A stretch of 64,000 bases of DNA from Limnobaculum zhutongyuii (GCF_004295645.1 NZ_CP034752.1:372001-436000); one strand, 5' to 3'. Positions 1 to 8,962 are shown, counted from the stretch's first letter. Made by a program: numbers and translations. The notes: generated by a model from the sequence alone, not told the origin.

Positions 1-320
1 GATATATTTAAACGGTGATTAAATATTAATCTTTTTATCTAATTTTGATGATATGGGTATTTTATTATTCATATTATTTTTGACGATTAGTGTGGTTAAT
101 AATATCTATATGGAACTATCTGTTTCGATAACTTTCTCTTGGTTAAAACAATAGAGGTTATAAGCATTAAGATAATAGTTAATTATATTTAATTAATGTA
201 ATTCTGAGGCGTAACACAGATTGATATCATCATTGATTGTCAATTGCTGGTCTTTAACATTATAATAAAAACACTGTTCCAATTTTTCTGAAACGAATAC
301 CAGCATAAGGTGGCAACCAA
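1..320. other. AT-rich upstream region of kdgR, no gene
   Basis: I see no coding sequence here. It is strongly AT-rich and ends in the kdgR ribosome binding site (AAGGTGG at 307-313, seven bases before the ATG). A loose promoter-like pair, TTGACG at 80-85 and TATCTA at 103-108 with a 17-base spacer, lies far upstream. It is too weak to assign with confidence. Confidence 0.5.
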
Positions 321-1112
321 ATGGCCGCGGATGATTTAGATAAACAACCAGACTCAGTCTCATCGGTACTGAAAGTTTTTGGTATATTGAATGCGTTAGG
401 TGAAGAGCGTGAGATGGGAATCTCTGAGCTGGCCCAGCAGGTAATGATGTCAAAAAGTACGGTATATCGCTTCCTGCAAACTATGAAGACATTAGGGTAT
501 GTTACGCAAGAGGGAGAATCCGATAAATATTCCCTTACCTTGAAGCTATTTGAGTTAGGTTCAAAGTCATTACAGAATGTTGATTTGATTCGCTATGCCA
601 ACGTTCAAATGCGTGAAATATCTAAACAAACTAAAGAGGCTATTCATCTGGGGGCTTTGGATGATGATGCCATTATTTACATTCATAAAATTGATTCGTT
701 GTATAACCTGAGAATGTACTCGCGCATTGGTCGCCGTAACCCAATTCATACTACGGCGATTGGTAAAGTATTGATGGCATGGAGCGATCCACAGGAAGTA
801 CAGGAAACGTTAAGTAAGATTACTTTTACTCGCAGCACAGATAATACCATCCTGTGTGCCGAAGATTTTATCACTGTGTTAGAGCAGGCTAAAGAACATG
901 GCTATGCGGAAGATATTGAAGAGCAAGAAGAAGGACTGCGTTGCATCGCCGTACCGGTATTCGACCGTTTCGGTATTGTTACCGTTGGTTTGAGTATCTC
1001 ATTGCCGACTATTCGCTTCTCTGAAGAGAACAAGCCTGAAATTATTAAGATGCTGCATGATGCGGCTCGCAATATCTCTTCACAAATGGGTTATCACAAC
1101 TATCCGTTTTAA
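321..1112 (+). CDS. kdgR: KdgR, IclR-family pectin/KDG catabolism repressor
   Basis: An IclR-family transcriptional repressor. In enterobacteria KdgR responds to 2-keto-3-deoxygluconate and represses pectin and hexuronate catabolism. The 263 residues are the family length. A winged helix-turn-helix lies at about residues 34-55 (ISELAQQVMMSKSTVYRF) and the IclR effector domain at about 75-255. The N-terminal DLDKQPDSVSSVLKVFGI and the C-terminal SAQMGYHDYPF-like end (here SSQMGYHNYPF) closely match E. coli KdgR as I remember it. The start is supported by AAGGTGG seven bases upstream. No pectinolysis genes lie next to it, so it probably acts in trans. A hairpin terminator follows. Confidence 0.95.
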   Translation: MAADDLDKQPDSVSSVLKVFGILNALGEEREMGISELAQQVMMSKSTVYRFLQTMKTLGYVTQEGESDKYSLTLKLFELGSKSLQNVDLIRYANVQMREISKQTKEAIHLGALDDDAIIYIHKIDSLYNLRMYSRIGRRNPIHTTAIGKVLMAWSDPQEVQETLSKITFTRSTDNTILCAEDFITVLEQAKEHGYAEDIEEQEEGLRCIAVPVFDRFGIVTVGLSISLPTIRFSEENKPEIIKMLHDAARNISSQMGYHNYPF

Positions 1113-1124
1113 GTTACAGGTAGT

Positions 1125-1147
1125 GAGGGGGCTTTAGTCCCCTTTTG
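1125..1147 (+). terminator. Rho-independent terminator of kdgR
   Basis: The hairpin GAGGGG / CCCCTTTT with the loop GCTTTAGT starts 13 bases after the kdgR stop, and its 3' arm runs into a T tract. Confidence 0.7.
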
Positions 1148-1330
1148 TTACCATCAACAATGCATTCTCCTGCAATATATTACCCACTTTCAAACGTATT
1201 AATTACTCCACGCAACAAAAGTCAGACACCAGACAAAGTTTTTTGTCATATATGCGTGTACATTTCAGCCAGTATTTTAGGAAAATAACTTTATATCAAT
1301 CGGATATTACTCTCTGACAGGATTCGGTTT

Positions 1331-2290
1331 ATGAAATTGAAATGTGCAATTATTGATGATTTTCAGAACGTTGCTTTATCTATGGCTGACTGGTCTTCAC
1401 TACGAGACCGGGTTGAGATATTTTCTCTCTCTCAACATATTTCTGATGAGCAGGAACTGGCAGACAGAATTGGTGATTGTGAAATTGTTATCATTATGCG
1501 GGAACGTACCCCGTTTACCCGTTCGTTATTGGCTAAGTTACCTAAACTGAAACTACTGATTACTTCAGGTATGCGTAATGCCGCTATCGATGTGAAAGCG
1601 GCAACGGCTCAAGGCGTTACTGTTTGCGGTACACCAAGCGGTTCTGAGCCACCGATGGAGCTGACCTGGGCACTGATTTTGGGGCTGGCTCGTCATATTG
1701 TGCCGGAGAATAATGCCTTCCGCCAAAATGGGGCATGGCAGAGTACCGTAGGGGTAACACTCAGCGGTAAACGCCTCGGACTGTTGGGGTTAGGTAAAAT
1801 TGGTGGGCGTGTTGCTCAGGTTGCCAAAGCGTTTGGGATGGAGGTTTCTGCCTGGAGCCAAAATTTAACGGCTGAACGAGCAAATGAAGTTGGGGTTGAA
1901 TTGGCTCCATCAAAAGAAGCTCTGCTGGAGAGCAGCGATTTTGTTTCTATTCATTTAGTACTGGGAGAACGCTCTCGAGGGTTAATTGGTGAAGCCGAGT
2001 TAAACAGAATGAAGTCAAAAGCATTTCTGATTAATACCTCTCGGGCAGCAATTGTCGATCAGAAGGCACTTATTGATGCTTTGAGTCATCAGCGTATTGC
2101 TGGTGCAGGACTGGACGTATTTGAAATCGAACCATTACCTGAAGGCGATATTCTGCGTACGTTACCCAACGTCCTGGCAACACCTCATTTAGGATATGTT
2201 TCTGACAGTAACTATCAGGGTTATTTTCAGGGAGCGGTTGAAGATATCCTCGCTTATCTTGCAGAAAAGCCGATTCGCCAATTGAGCTAA
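1331..2290 (+). CDS. D-2-hydroxyacid dehydrogenase family protein
   Basis: A cytosolic NAD(P)-dependent oxidoreductase of the D-isomer 2-hydroxyacid dehydrogenase superfamily (SerA/lactate dehydrogenase type). It interconverts a 2-hydroxyacid and a 2-keto acid, and the substrate cannot be read from sequence. The Rossmann glycine motif GLGKIGGR is at about residues 153-160. The catalytic Arg (NTSRAAIVD, near 236), Glu (FEIEPLP, near 265) and His (ATPHLGY, near 286) are all present, so it should be active. Length is 319 aa. The start has CAGGAT about eight bases upstream. It is monocistronic, with a terminator after the stop. Lying next to kdgR could mean a role in sugar-acid metabolism, which is only inference. 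Confidence 0.85.
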   Translation: MKLKCAIIDDFQNVALSMADWSSLRDRVEIFSLSQHISDEQELADRIGDCEIVIIMRERTPFTRSLLAKLPKLKLLITSGMRNAAIDVKAATAQGVTVCGTPSGSEPPMELTWALILGLARHIVPENNAFRQNGAWQSTVGVTLSGKRLGLLGLGKIGGRVAQVAKAFGMEVSAWSQNLTAERANEVGVELAPSKEALLESSDFVSIHLVLGERSRGLIGEAELNRMKSKAFLINTSRAAIVDQKALIDALSHQRIAGAGLDVFEIEPLPEGDILRTLPNVLATPHLGYVSDSNYQGYFQGAVEDILAYLAEKPIRQLS

Positions 2291-2316
2291 GTTTATTAAA
2301 AATTTTTTCTGTAAAT

Positions 2317-2350
2317 ACACCTCATAATAAACGATGGGGTGTTTCTTTTT
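2317..2350 (+). terminator. Rho-independent terminator after the hydroxyacid dehydrogenase
   Basis: ACACCTCAT pairs with ATGGGGTGT (one G-U pair) around the loop AATAAACG, and TTTCTTTTT follows. It lies 27 bases downstream of the dehydrogenase stop. Confidence 0.75.
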
Positions 2351-2554
2351 AATAATTACCAAGATCTTTTTTGGATTTCTGCAACGCTTTGGGTTGTGGG
2401 ATGCAGTTTCTAATCAAATAGTTAATTTTTCAATGGTTAGCTTGGGTCAAAAAAACAGTGGTCTCTATTACTCACTGATAGATGAAAGATTTGTGACTGG
2501 TGTATACTCCGGACAGGCAATTTTCTATTTAGGTTATACAGAGTTGGAGGCTGA

Positions 2555-2872
2555 ATGATAAATAATAATAAATCGGATGAAAAAGTGACAAAAGGTGCAA
2601 TGATTACTCAGGAAATATTGGACACTTTAGCCGTACAATGTGCTGAAAAATATGCAGCAGTAAAAGAAAAGGTTTCCCTTACCGGTGAAATTAGCGACGA
2701 GACGCTGCGCCTGATAGGTCCTACAACCAATGATATTGCGGAAATTTGTGTGATAAATGTTTATCAGGCTCGTTATTATCTGCTGAAATTGATGGAAGAA
2801 GGACGAGTATTAAAAACCGGTGTGAAAAAGGGCTACCCATTGCACTGGTGGTTGATTGGTGCAGAAAAATAG
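2555..2872 (+). CDS. PapI/FaeA-like winged-helix regulator, orphan
   Basis: A 105-aa DNA-binding protein. Its C-terminal half (about residues 58-102, containing YQARYYLLKLMEEGRV and a basic wing GVKKGYPLHWWL) has the pattern of PapI/FaeA. These small regulators work with Lrp at Dam-methylated GATC sites to phase-switch fimbrial operons. The N-terminal 50 residues are an extension not found in PapI (about 77 aa). The start has a strong site, TTGGAGG, four bases upstream. No fimbrial genes flank it, so the target is unknown. It could instead be a general winged-helix regulator of the same fold. Confidence 0.65.
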   Translation: MINNNKSDEKVTKGAMITQEILDTLAVQCAEKYAAVKEKVSLTGEISDETLRLIGPTTNDIAEICVINVYQARYYLLKLMEEGRVLKTGVKKGYPLHWWLIGAEK

Positions 2873-3171
2873 TATTTATATTGAAGTACTTTATCTTTAA
2901 GGAAATTATCATCAGGGATGAATTAATAGCGCGAGGATAGCAGCACAATTTGTGTTTTTCTGTTATCTAAAAGTGTATTTGCTAAATACCAACTCATACT
3001 TTTCTCATCTGTCTTCAATTGGTTAGTTGTAGTTTTCTATGGTATTTCCGTTAACTTATATCGATTAATCAATTTACCCGCCCGTACTTGCTACTGTAAT
3101 AAAGCAATTCATATCTATCTGACTATAATCAGTTATTATCGGTAATTATTTGCCAATAAAGGGTGACATTG
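2873..3171. other. Intergenic region, no gene seen
   Basis: About 290 AT-rich bases between the PapI-like gene and the ParB-like gene. I see no convincing ORF, RNA gene or terminator. It presumably holds the promoter of the downstream gene. Confidence 0.5.
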
Positions 3172-4173
3172 ATGTTCATCAGTCGATTATCTGTTTTTAT
3201 TGTGCCCGTTATCGGGGCTTTTTCTGGCATCCTGCTGAGTGCAATGGCTATGGCAACACAGACTTCTGATAACCGAATGTTAGCTAAAACCGGAGACATT
3301 ATTCAGGTACGCCTTGATGAGCTACATCCAACACAAATTGCTGTGGGTAAGCTGCAAATTGCTGGTGATTTAGACGAATATACAAGAAAACCTGAGAAGC
3401 TATTTGCCGAGCTCTGTAAAGTTCAGGGTGCGGGTAAACTGAAACAACAAACTAAATTCTCTTCTCCTGAGGACCCCTCTTCATATCGCTGTTCGTTACC
3501 CGCAGGAACCGATAAATCAGCAATGAATACTGTTGATATTGGCCCAGGTGGAAAAATTTATCTGACTGATGGGCATCATGCTTTTAATAGTTTTTGGGAA
3601 GCCAGCGGTGGCGATATCAGTTTAAGCGTATTAGTCGGGCAAAATTTGAGCCGTGATGCAACAGGAAACCCTGTTACTCAGGCTCAATTTGAGCAGAAAA
3701 TGGCGGAGCTAAAACATTTTTTGCCCATTGATGCTAAAGGTAATGCCATTACGTTTGCACAATTGCCATCGTCTCTTGGATTGAAATTATTTCAGGACGA
3801 TCCCTGGCGTTCAATGCTCTACTATTTAAGGGGCATTTCTTATGATAAGTCAGATAATAATCTGGATCCAAAAACCGGTCAGCCTTATCCGGAAGTGCCT
3901 TTTCTTGAGTTTTATTGGGGGCAATTGCTAAACAGCAAAATGAATTTGGCTCAGTACTCACTATCCGAGCTGGATGGGTATATTAACGCATTGAAAGATG
4001 CAGCTAAAATAATGACTGAATTATCACCGGAGCAACGGGTAGGTGATTCAGGAAAGAGTGCGGCTGAGTTGGGTAAGTTGGATAAGATACATAAGAAAAA
4101 ACTGAAAAAATTATCAGAGCCAGACTCGAAGCTGGCGAAGGCGTTGGCTTATCAGAGGTCTCATCAACAATAA
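3172..4173 (+). CDS. Exported ParB-like (ParB/sulfiredoxin fold) protein
   Basis: About 333 aa. The N-terminal 25 residues (hydrophobic VFIVPVIGAFSGILLSAMAMA) look like a Sec signal peptide, so the mature protein should be periplasmic or secreted. It then carries a ParB-like N-terminal fold (IIQVRLDELHPTQIAVG at about 45-60) with the signature DGHHAFNSFWE near 140. It resembles the putative ParB-like nuclease family seen in some proteobacterial periplasmic proteins, not chromosome-partition ParB. The C-terminus is lysine-rich. I chose the ATG at 3172 over the in-frame GTG at 3163 because AAGGGTG at 3158-3164 is well spaced only for the ATG. The biological role is unknown. Confidence 0.7.
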   Translation: MFISRLSVFIVPVIGAFSGILLSAMAMATQTSDNRMLAKTGDIIQVRLDELHPTQIAVGKLQIAGDLDEYTRKPEKLFAELCKVQGAGKLKQQTKFSSPEDPSSYRCSLPAGTDKSAMNTVDIGPGGKIYLTDGHHAFNSFWEASGGDISLSVLVGQNLSRDATGNPVTQAQFEQKMAELKHFLPIDAKGNAITFAQLPSSLGLKLFQDDPWRSMLYYLRGISYDKSDNNLDPKTGQPYPEVPFLEFYWGQLLNSKMNLAQYSLSELDGYINALKDAAKIMTELSPEQRVGDSGKSAAELGKLDKIHKKKLKKLSEPDSKLAKALAYQRSHQQ

Positions 4174-4181
4174 TTTCCGGT

Positions 4182-4985
4182 TTATCGTGTTCTGTTTAGC
4201 CAGGCATGGCTCCATTGCTCTGGTGTCTCCGGATAATCAAGAGACAGTGCCTGATTAAGAGCGTATAGCGTTGGTGATGGTAGTTCTCCGGGTTCTTGCA
4301 ACTCTTCGGTACGAAGAACGCGTGACGGAGGACCATCATTTACAATATTCCCACCGGACAGATGTATAACTCGTGAATAGTGACGAGACACAAAATCTAA
4401 ATCGTGGCTAATGGTTAAAATCGTAGTGCCGGACTGCTGGCAATGGGCCAGCCATTTCTCAAAAATCTTAAGCCAGTAAGCGTCAAAATCACGACTTGGT
4501 TCATCTAATAGCAACAATGGTGGCGATAAGGCAGCCAGACAGGCAACGGCGACCATTCTTCGCTGGCCGGCATGAAGATCTAACGGATGTTTGTCTGCCA
4601 GTTCGGTTAGTTCACACAGCATCAAGGCTTGTTCCGTATGCTGTTCTATTTGTGTTCGCGTTAGATTTCGTTGTTTTAAGCCAAAGGTAACTTCATCTCT
4701 GACGCTGCTATGGAATATCTGCTTCTCCGCTTCCTGAAACAGGATGCCGATATCCATGGCTCTTTGCCGGGCTTTTTGTTGTGAAAGATCTATACCGTTC
4801 AGCGTAATCTGGCCTTCATCTGCTTTTAATAAACCTGCTGCCAGACGTAGCAATGTTGATTTTCCTGCACCATTATCACCAACCAGTGCGACACATTCTC
4901 CCTGACTCAGGCTTAAATTAAGATTATTCAGACAATATGTCGAAGCCTTTGGCCAACGGAAGGAGACATTATTAAAGGCTAGCAT
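4182..4985 (-). CDS. ECF transporter ATPase (second ATP-binding subunit)
   Basis: The second ATPase of an energy-coupling-factor vitamin or metal importer (EcfA/CbiO family), 267 aa, peripheral on the inner membrane. Walker A is GDNGAGKST and Walker B is LLLLDEPS. The switch histidine is in TISHDLDF. The ABC signature is degenerate (LHAGQ instead of LSGGQ), as is common when two different ATPases form a heterodimer. The start at 4985 (MLAFNNVSF) has AAGGATC upstream and overlaps the end of the first ATPase gene by 14 bases, so the two are translationally coupled. It is the last gene of the importer operon. Confidence 0.85.
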   Translation of the reverse strand: MLAFNNVSFRWPKASTYCLNNLNLSLSQGECVALVGDNGAGKSTLLRLAAGLLKADEGQITLNGIDLSQQKARQRAMDIGILFQEAEKQIFHSSVRDEVTFGLKQRNLTRTQIEQHTEQALMLCELTELADKHPLDLHAGQRRMVAVACLAALSPPLLLLDEPSRDFDAYWLKIFEKWLAHCQQSGTTILTISHDLDFVSRHYSRVIHLSGGNIVNDGPPSRVLRTEELQEPGELPSPTLYALNQALSLDYPETPEQWSHAWLNRTR

Positions 4986-5811
4986 ATTGATCCTTAAACG
5001 CGCTGATGAGCTCATTTTCCGTACGTGGAATATCTTCAGACCAGGCATGATGGGTTGAGAGTAAATGAATGACCTGCCAGGCATCGGGAGCATTAATGTG
5101 AGTCATCGCCATCTGAAAAATCTGTGAGATAGACCCTTGAATCAACGGTTGGCCTTGTTTGAGTACTAAAGCCTGAGAACAATATTTTGCAGCGGGTAAA
5201 AACGCTCGTTCAAACAAAATGATTTTGCAGTCGTGACGTAAAGCATAGTTTCTGAGCTCGGATAACAGTTGGGTTGTTGCTTTGGGCGTTAATCGGCTAA
5301 AGGCCTCATCTAGCAACAGTAACTTAGGATGCATTGCTAAAGCACAAGCCAGAACGACTCGCTGAGCCTCTCCGCCAGACAGGGTTGAGGGATGTCGCGT
5401 ACGTAGGTGCTGGCTATGGGTATTATCCAATGCCTCATCAATACGTTGCAGGATTTCAGCGGGTGGTAAAGCCAAGTTCTCAGGACCGAATGCGATCTCT
5501 TCTTCAACACTGAATGTGCAACCAGAAAGTTGGAGCTGGGGGGATTGTTGAACTAACTGTATCCGTGTCGCATGAGTTGATAGTGGGGCTTGTCCGATCT
5601 CTTCACCCGATATTTGCAGCGAGCCGCTCAGATGGCCTGTCAGTTGTTCAGGAAACCATCCTGCCAGCAGTTGGGCCAGTATACTTTTTCCACTGCCATT
5701 GCCACCATAGATAACAAAAAAGGGGTCGTCTGGCAGCGTAAGATTGAGCGGTCCAAGCAGAGGTTTTTCATCTCCACGTGATGTAAAGGTGACATCTTTT
5801 AATATAACCAC
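4972..5811 (-). CDS. ECF transporter ATPase (first ATP-binding subunit)
   Basis: An ABC ATPase of the EcfA/CbiO family, 279 aa. It has Walker A GGNGSGKS, an intact signature LSGGEAQR and Walker B LLLLDEAFS. It should pair with the downstream ATPase and couple to the EcfT membrane subunit encoded just upstream. I chose the GTG at 5811 (VVILKDVTF) because GGAGG lies nine bases upstream. The gene then overlaps the end of ecfT by 13 bases. A longer reading frame to 5898 runs far into ecfT and is unlikely. The two-ATPase, T and S arrangement is a dedicated (group I) ECF importer. Confidence 0.85.
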   Translation of the reverse strand: MVILKDVTFTSRGDEKPLLGPLNLTLPDDPFFVIYGGNGSGKSILAQLLAGWFPEQLTGHLSGSLQISGEEIGQAPLSTHATRIQLVQQSPQLQLSGCTFSVEEEIAFGPENLALPPAEILQRIDEALDNTHSQHLRTRHPSTLSGGEAQRVVLACALAMHPKLLLLDEAFSRLTPKATTQLLSELRNYALRHDCKIILFERAFLPAAKYCSQALVLKQGQPLIQGSISQIFQMAMTHINAPDAWQVIHLLSTHHAWSEDIPRTENELISAFKDQYASL

Positions 5812-6509
5812 CAGATATACCCTCCGATTTGAACCAGACAAAGCAGAAGCAAAGCGTAACGGCTTATTTGCTGTAGCTTGCTGTCTGGCGGTGCCCACAA
5901 TGTTGTCCGGTGAGCACGTGCTCTGAAAGCTTTCATATCCAGTGCAGCACCTCGTATTGCCAGCTCATTAATTGCATTGCTGGTTAATGGTAGCAACAGG
6001 GCCGGAATAGCGCGCAATCGCTGGTGCCAGGAGCCATCCAGAGGAATTCCACGGGCTAACTGTGCATCTCTTATGGTGTGTAATTGTTGACGCAATTGCT
6101 CCACAATTAGCAGCGGCCCTGCTAAAACATAAGCAAAGCTGATGGGTAATCGACTGGCAAATAGCGCTCGTACAAACTGACGAGTCGGGACTTTCTGTAG
6201 CCAGATTTGAGCGCTACTGATGATTGCCAATAGTTTTAGCCAGAGTGCTGTAGCCATTGGCATTCTTTGCTGATCCAGTGGCACTCCATTTATCCAGTGT
6301 GCCAGCCAACCGCTGTGTACCAGCCATAATCCTAATCCCATTGGAGCCATAAACCAGACGACATAGCGCCAGCGGTGGCGAGTGTCTGGCAATATCAAAA
6401 GCAGGGCAAATAGACTTGCACTGTAGATTAATAAGGCATACCCCAACGGCAAAAGGAGCGCCGTCAGGGCCAGCCATCCCCATAACATGAATGAGGTAAA
6501 TGGATGCAT
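5799..6509 (-). CDS. ECF transporter transmembrane T subunit
   Basis: The EcfT/CbiQ-family energy-coupling membrane protein, 236 aa, with several hydrophobic helices in the first 120 residues. It has the two short Ala-Arg-Gly-type motifs that contact the ATPases (QLARGIPLD and AIRGAALD, near residues 150 and 185). It sits between the S subunit, whose stop is one base upstream of this ATG, and the first ATPase, which it overlaps. The spacing implies one polycistronic mRNA. The substrate is set by the S subunit. Confidence 0.85.
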   Translation of the reverse strand: MHPFTSFMLWGWLALTALLLPLGYALLIYSASLFALLLILPDTRHRWRYVVWFMAPMGLGLWLVHSGWLAHWINGVPLDQQRMPMATALWLKLLAIISSAQIWLQKVPTRQFVRALFASRLPISFAYVLAGPLLIVEQLRQQLHTIRDAQLARGIPLDGSWHQRLRAIPALLLPLTSNAINELAIRGAALDMKAFRARAHRTTLWAPPDSKLQQISRYALLLLCLVQIGGYIWWLY

Positions 6510-6510
6510 A

Positions 6511-7089
6511 TCAGCGAACAGCTGCCATATTAGGGAAGCTGTTATGCGTTCTTTGTGGCAACCCTCTGACTAATAGCCAGGCGATAATGGCGGTCAGAAT
6601 TTTATCGATCAGATTTACCCCGATCACCGTAATAGCGACAGATTCAACTAAGTTCTGTCCTACTGCATTGATATAGGCAACGAAGAAATCTGCGCCACTA
6701 CCGGTAGCACCACCAAACAGGTATGTACGAATCGGTACTGCTATTAACGTTAATGCCAGCGTGATAACGATGCCTGAGGCAATAACCTTTGGTAATGAGC
6801 GGAACCAGCCAATGCGAGCCATAATGCCGCAAACCAGACCAATCACCATGGCCACAGGTGCGAAGGCTGCAGCAATCGGGCCGGAAATTAATCCCCACAG
6901 TAAATTAGTCAATAATCCAGTGAACATCGCAGCCCAGGGGCCTGCCAATAAGGCACATAACATCGTGCCGATAGAGTCAAGGAAGATAGGGAGTTTGAGC
7001 ATGGAAACAATTTGTCCGCCAATCATATTAATTGCAATGGACATAACCATGAGTACCAGAGTACGACTGGAAACGGCATTACTTGCCAT
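6511..7089 (-). CDS. ECF transporter substrate-binding S component
   Basis: A 192-aa, six-helix membrane protein with the S-component pattern (IFLDSIGTMLCALLAGPW near residues 34-51, then LTNLLWG). S components bind vitamins or metals directly in the inner membrane. I cannot assign this one to BioY, ThiT, RibU, CbiM or another named specificity class, so the substrate is unknown. It is 42 bases downstream of a PPC/DUF296 gene and directly upstream of ecfT. Confidence 0.8.
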   Translation of the reverse strand: MASNAVSSRTLVLMVMSIAINMIGGQIVSMLKLPIFLDSIGTMLCALLAGPWAAMFTGLLTNLLWGLISGPIAAAFAPVAMVIGLVCGIMARIGWFRSLPKVIASGIVITLALTLIAVPIRTYLFGGATGSGADFFVAYINAVGQNLVESVAITVIGVNLIDKILTAIIAWLLVRGLPQRTHNSFPNMAAVR

Positions 7090-7131
7090 AGAAACCTCGA
7101 TAACGAAATAAATTCAAAATAATCAGTGTGA

Positions 7132-7557
7132 TTAGCGCTGATTAATAACCAGTTCTTCATAACCTGAAAGTGAGCAAGGCTGTCGACTGAAACGCAATTG
7201 TTCCAATTCTCCCAGAACTAACTCCAGTGTCGTTCTGACCGTGCACCCTGGCATGATGTGGCCGCCAGTGACTTTCCCCGTTCGATCAGAAACCGATAAA
7301 TGAAGATGTTCCCTCTGTTGTTCCAAAGTACCGATCAGCGAAACTACTTCAAATTTACCACTGAATATTGTGGTATCCGACTCTCCGGCAAAGCGCAGTG
7401 CAACATCTGTCAGGCTACCTACGCATCCGGCAATAAATGCAGCCTGCAAGTTTTGTTCTGTAATAAACGTCTTTAGCGTGCTTAATAGCTCTTGTCCGGG
7501 ATAGAGGCGTAAGGCAAAAAAACGTGCGTTAGAGTGGGTGCTAATCTGATGATTCAT
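7132..7557 (-). CDS. PPC/DUF296 domain protein
   Basis: A 141-aa stand-alone PPC (plant and prokaryote conserved, DUF296) domain. The hallmark histidines are in REHLHLSVSD and GGHIMPGC (about residues 80-105), and the early core is LYPGQELLSTL. Bacterial PPC proteins form trimers and bind a metal, but their biochemical role is poorly defined. It is the first gene of the minus-strand run leading into the ECF importer, so it may process, sense or chaperone the imported compound. That role is inference. Confidence 0.8.
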   Translation of the reverse strand: MNHQISTHSNARFFALRLYPGQELLSTLKTFITEQNLQAAFIAGCVGSLTDVALRFAGESDTTIFSGKFEVVSLIGTLEQQREHLHLSVSDRTGKVTGGHIMPGCTVRTTLELVLGELEQLRFSRQPCSLSGYEELVINQR

Positions 7558-7924
7558 AAAATATTTGCCTGTTAATTCACTGGAGTGAGTGATGGCTTAC
7601 ATTCCCCAACTTTTTGGAGGGCGGACATATCATAGCGTTATCTGTAAAAGATAGAAGAGATGAGGTGAGAAATCACCAGTTCTGAGTATTTGATGTGATG
7701 AGATAGAAATAAATTTGTCCAATGGGAAGAGGTTCATGACGGGAAGGATAAACAAGAAACAAAACAGTGGCGGAACTCAATCATCTACTAACAGGAATGA
7801 ACGAAAGTAAATTTAAAGCTCACACTTTTATTCAGCCCTTCAGTCTGAATTGCGTTACTATCGATGCTATAACGAATGTGAACACTGTTTTTAGGTCAAT
7901 TAATTCGAGCATAAGAGATTTAAT
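7558..7924. other. Divergent intergenic region between the ECF operon and tehB
   Basis: It contains no supported gene. An 88-residue reading frame starting at 7767 overlaps tehB and is not protein-like. The leader of the minus-strand operon (about 7560-7640) has several purine- and pyrimidine-rich short complementary stretches. I could not match them to a known vitamin riboswitch such as cobalamin, TPP or FMN. Confidence 0.4.
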
Positions 7925-8788
7925 ATGGAAAACCTTGTTTGTTACAAACAGCTGCCTAGTTGGAACAGCGAAACGTTACCTGCTATGTTTCAGGAAAAAC
8001 ATAATACTCAGCAAGGAACCTGGGCAAAATTGACGCTATTTAAAGGTGAAATGACATTTGCTTTTTTAACTGGAGATGGCGAGATTATTCGTACCGAACA
8101 GTATTCGGTTGATCATCAGCCCGAGCTGATTAAGCCACAGGAGTGGCATAAGATTGCCAGCTGTTCTTCAGATATTGAATGTCAGTTAGAGTTTTATTGT
8201 CAGCCGGAAGACTATACCAATAAGAAGTACGGTATGACGAAAACACATTCTGAAGTACTCAATGCAACGCGTTACGTTACATCTTGTAAGGCGCTGGATT
8301 TAGGATGTGGTTCAGGCAGAAATTCCCTCTACTTAAATAAGCTTGGCTTTGATGTCAGGGCATTAGATAAAAACGAGCAGAATATTAGTGCGCTTCAGGA
8401 GATTATTCATTCCGAATCATTAAGCGGTATTCAGGCCGATGTTTTCAATATCAATGAACAGACGATTAATGATACATACGGTTTTATTCTGTCTACCGTA
8501 GTATTTATGTTTTTGGAGCGAGGAAGGGTGCCTGCCATTATAAAAAATATGCAGGATAAGACTGAGAGTAATGGCTATAACCTGATTGTTTCTGCCATGT
8601 CGACAGAAGACTACCCTTGTTCAGTACCCTTTTCCTTCACCTTTAGTCAGGGAGAATTGAAAGATTATTATCAAGGTTGGGAAATTATTAAATATAACGA
8701 AGACGTGGGAGAGTTGCATAAAACAGATAGCGATGGTAATCGTATCAAGCTACGGTTTGCTACGTTGCTGGCGAAGAAAGTTGCCTGA
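7925..8788 (+). CDS. tehB: TehB-like SAM-dependent methyltransferase
   Basis: A 287-aa tellurite-resistance/detoxification methyltransferase of the longer TehB type (as in Haemophilus). An N-terminal beta-sheet domain (about 1-95) precedes a class I SAM methyltransferase with the glycine motif DLGCGSG at about 125-131 and the acidic ribose-binding residue in VRALDKNE. TehB methylates tellurite or selenite using SAM. No tehA lies beside it, so it is a solitary tehB. It is convergent with nothing and has its own upstream region. Confidence 0.85.
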   Translation: MENLVCYKQLPSWNSETLPAMFQEKHNTQQGTWAKLTLFKGEMTFAFLTGDGEIIRTEQYSVDHQPELIKPQEWHKIASCSSDIECQLEFYCQPEDYTNKKYGMTKTHSEVLNATRYVTSCKALDLGCGSGRNSLYLNKLGFDVRALDKNEQNISALQEIIHSESLSGIQADVFNINEQTINDTYGFILSTVVFMFLERGRVPAIIKNMQDKTESNGYNLIVSAMSTEDYPCSVPFSFTFSQGELKDYYQGWEIIKYNEDVGELHKTDSDGNRIKLRFATLLAKKVA

Positions 8789-8962
8789 TTTTTCATCATG
8801 TCATCAGTTATTTACTTCGGGCACGGGTAAAAAGAATAGGGTAAGCTGGGTTGGTAACTCGAGACAAGGGCATGATTCAGGTAAATGTGACAGGGGATGC
8901 TTAAAGCGGCCTGTAGTTTTTTGTTAGAATCAGTCAGATTCTCAATATGATATGGGGGAAAC

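Noticed and set aside
2334..2558. 74-residue reading frame on the plus strand
   Set aside because: It starts inside the terminator after the dehydrogenase gene and has no ribosome site or recognisable domain.
7558..7640. Vitamin riboswitch upstream of the ECF/PPC operon
   Set aside because: I could not find the conserved cores of the cobalamin, TPP, FMN or Moco classes, so none is claimed.
7767..8033. 88-residue frame overlapping tehB
   Set aside because: It overlaps the better-supported tehB start in another frame and has no domain.
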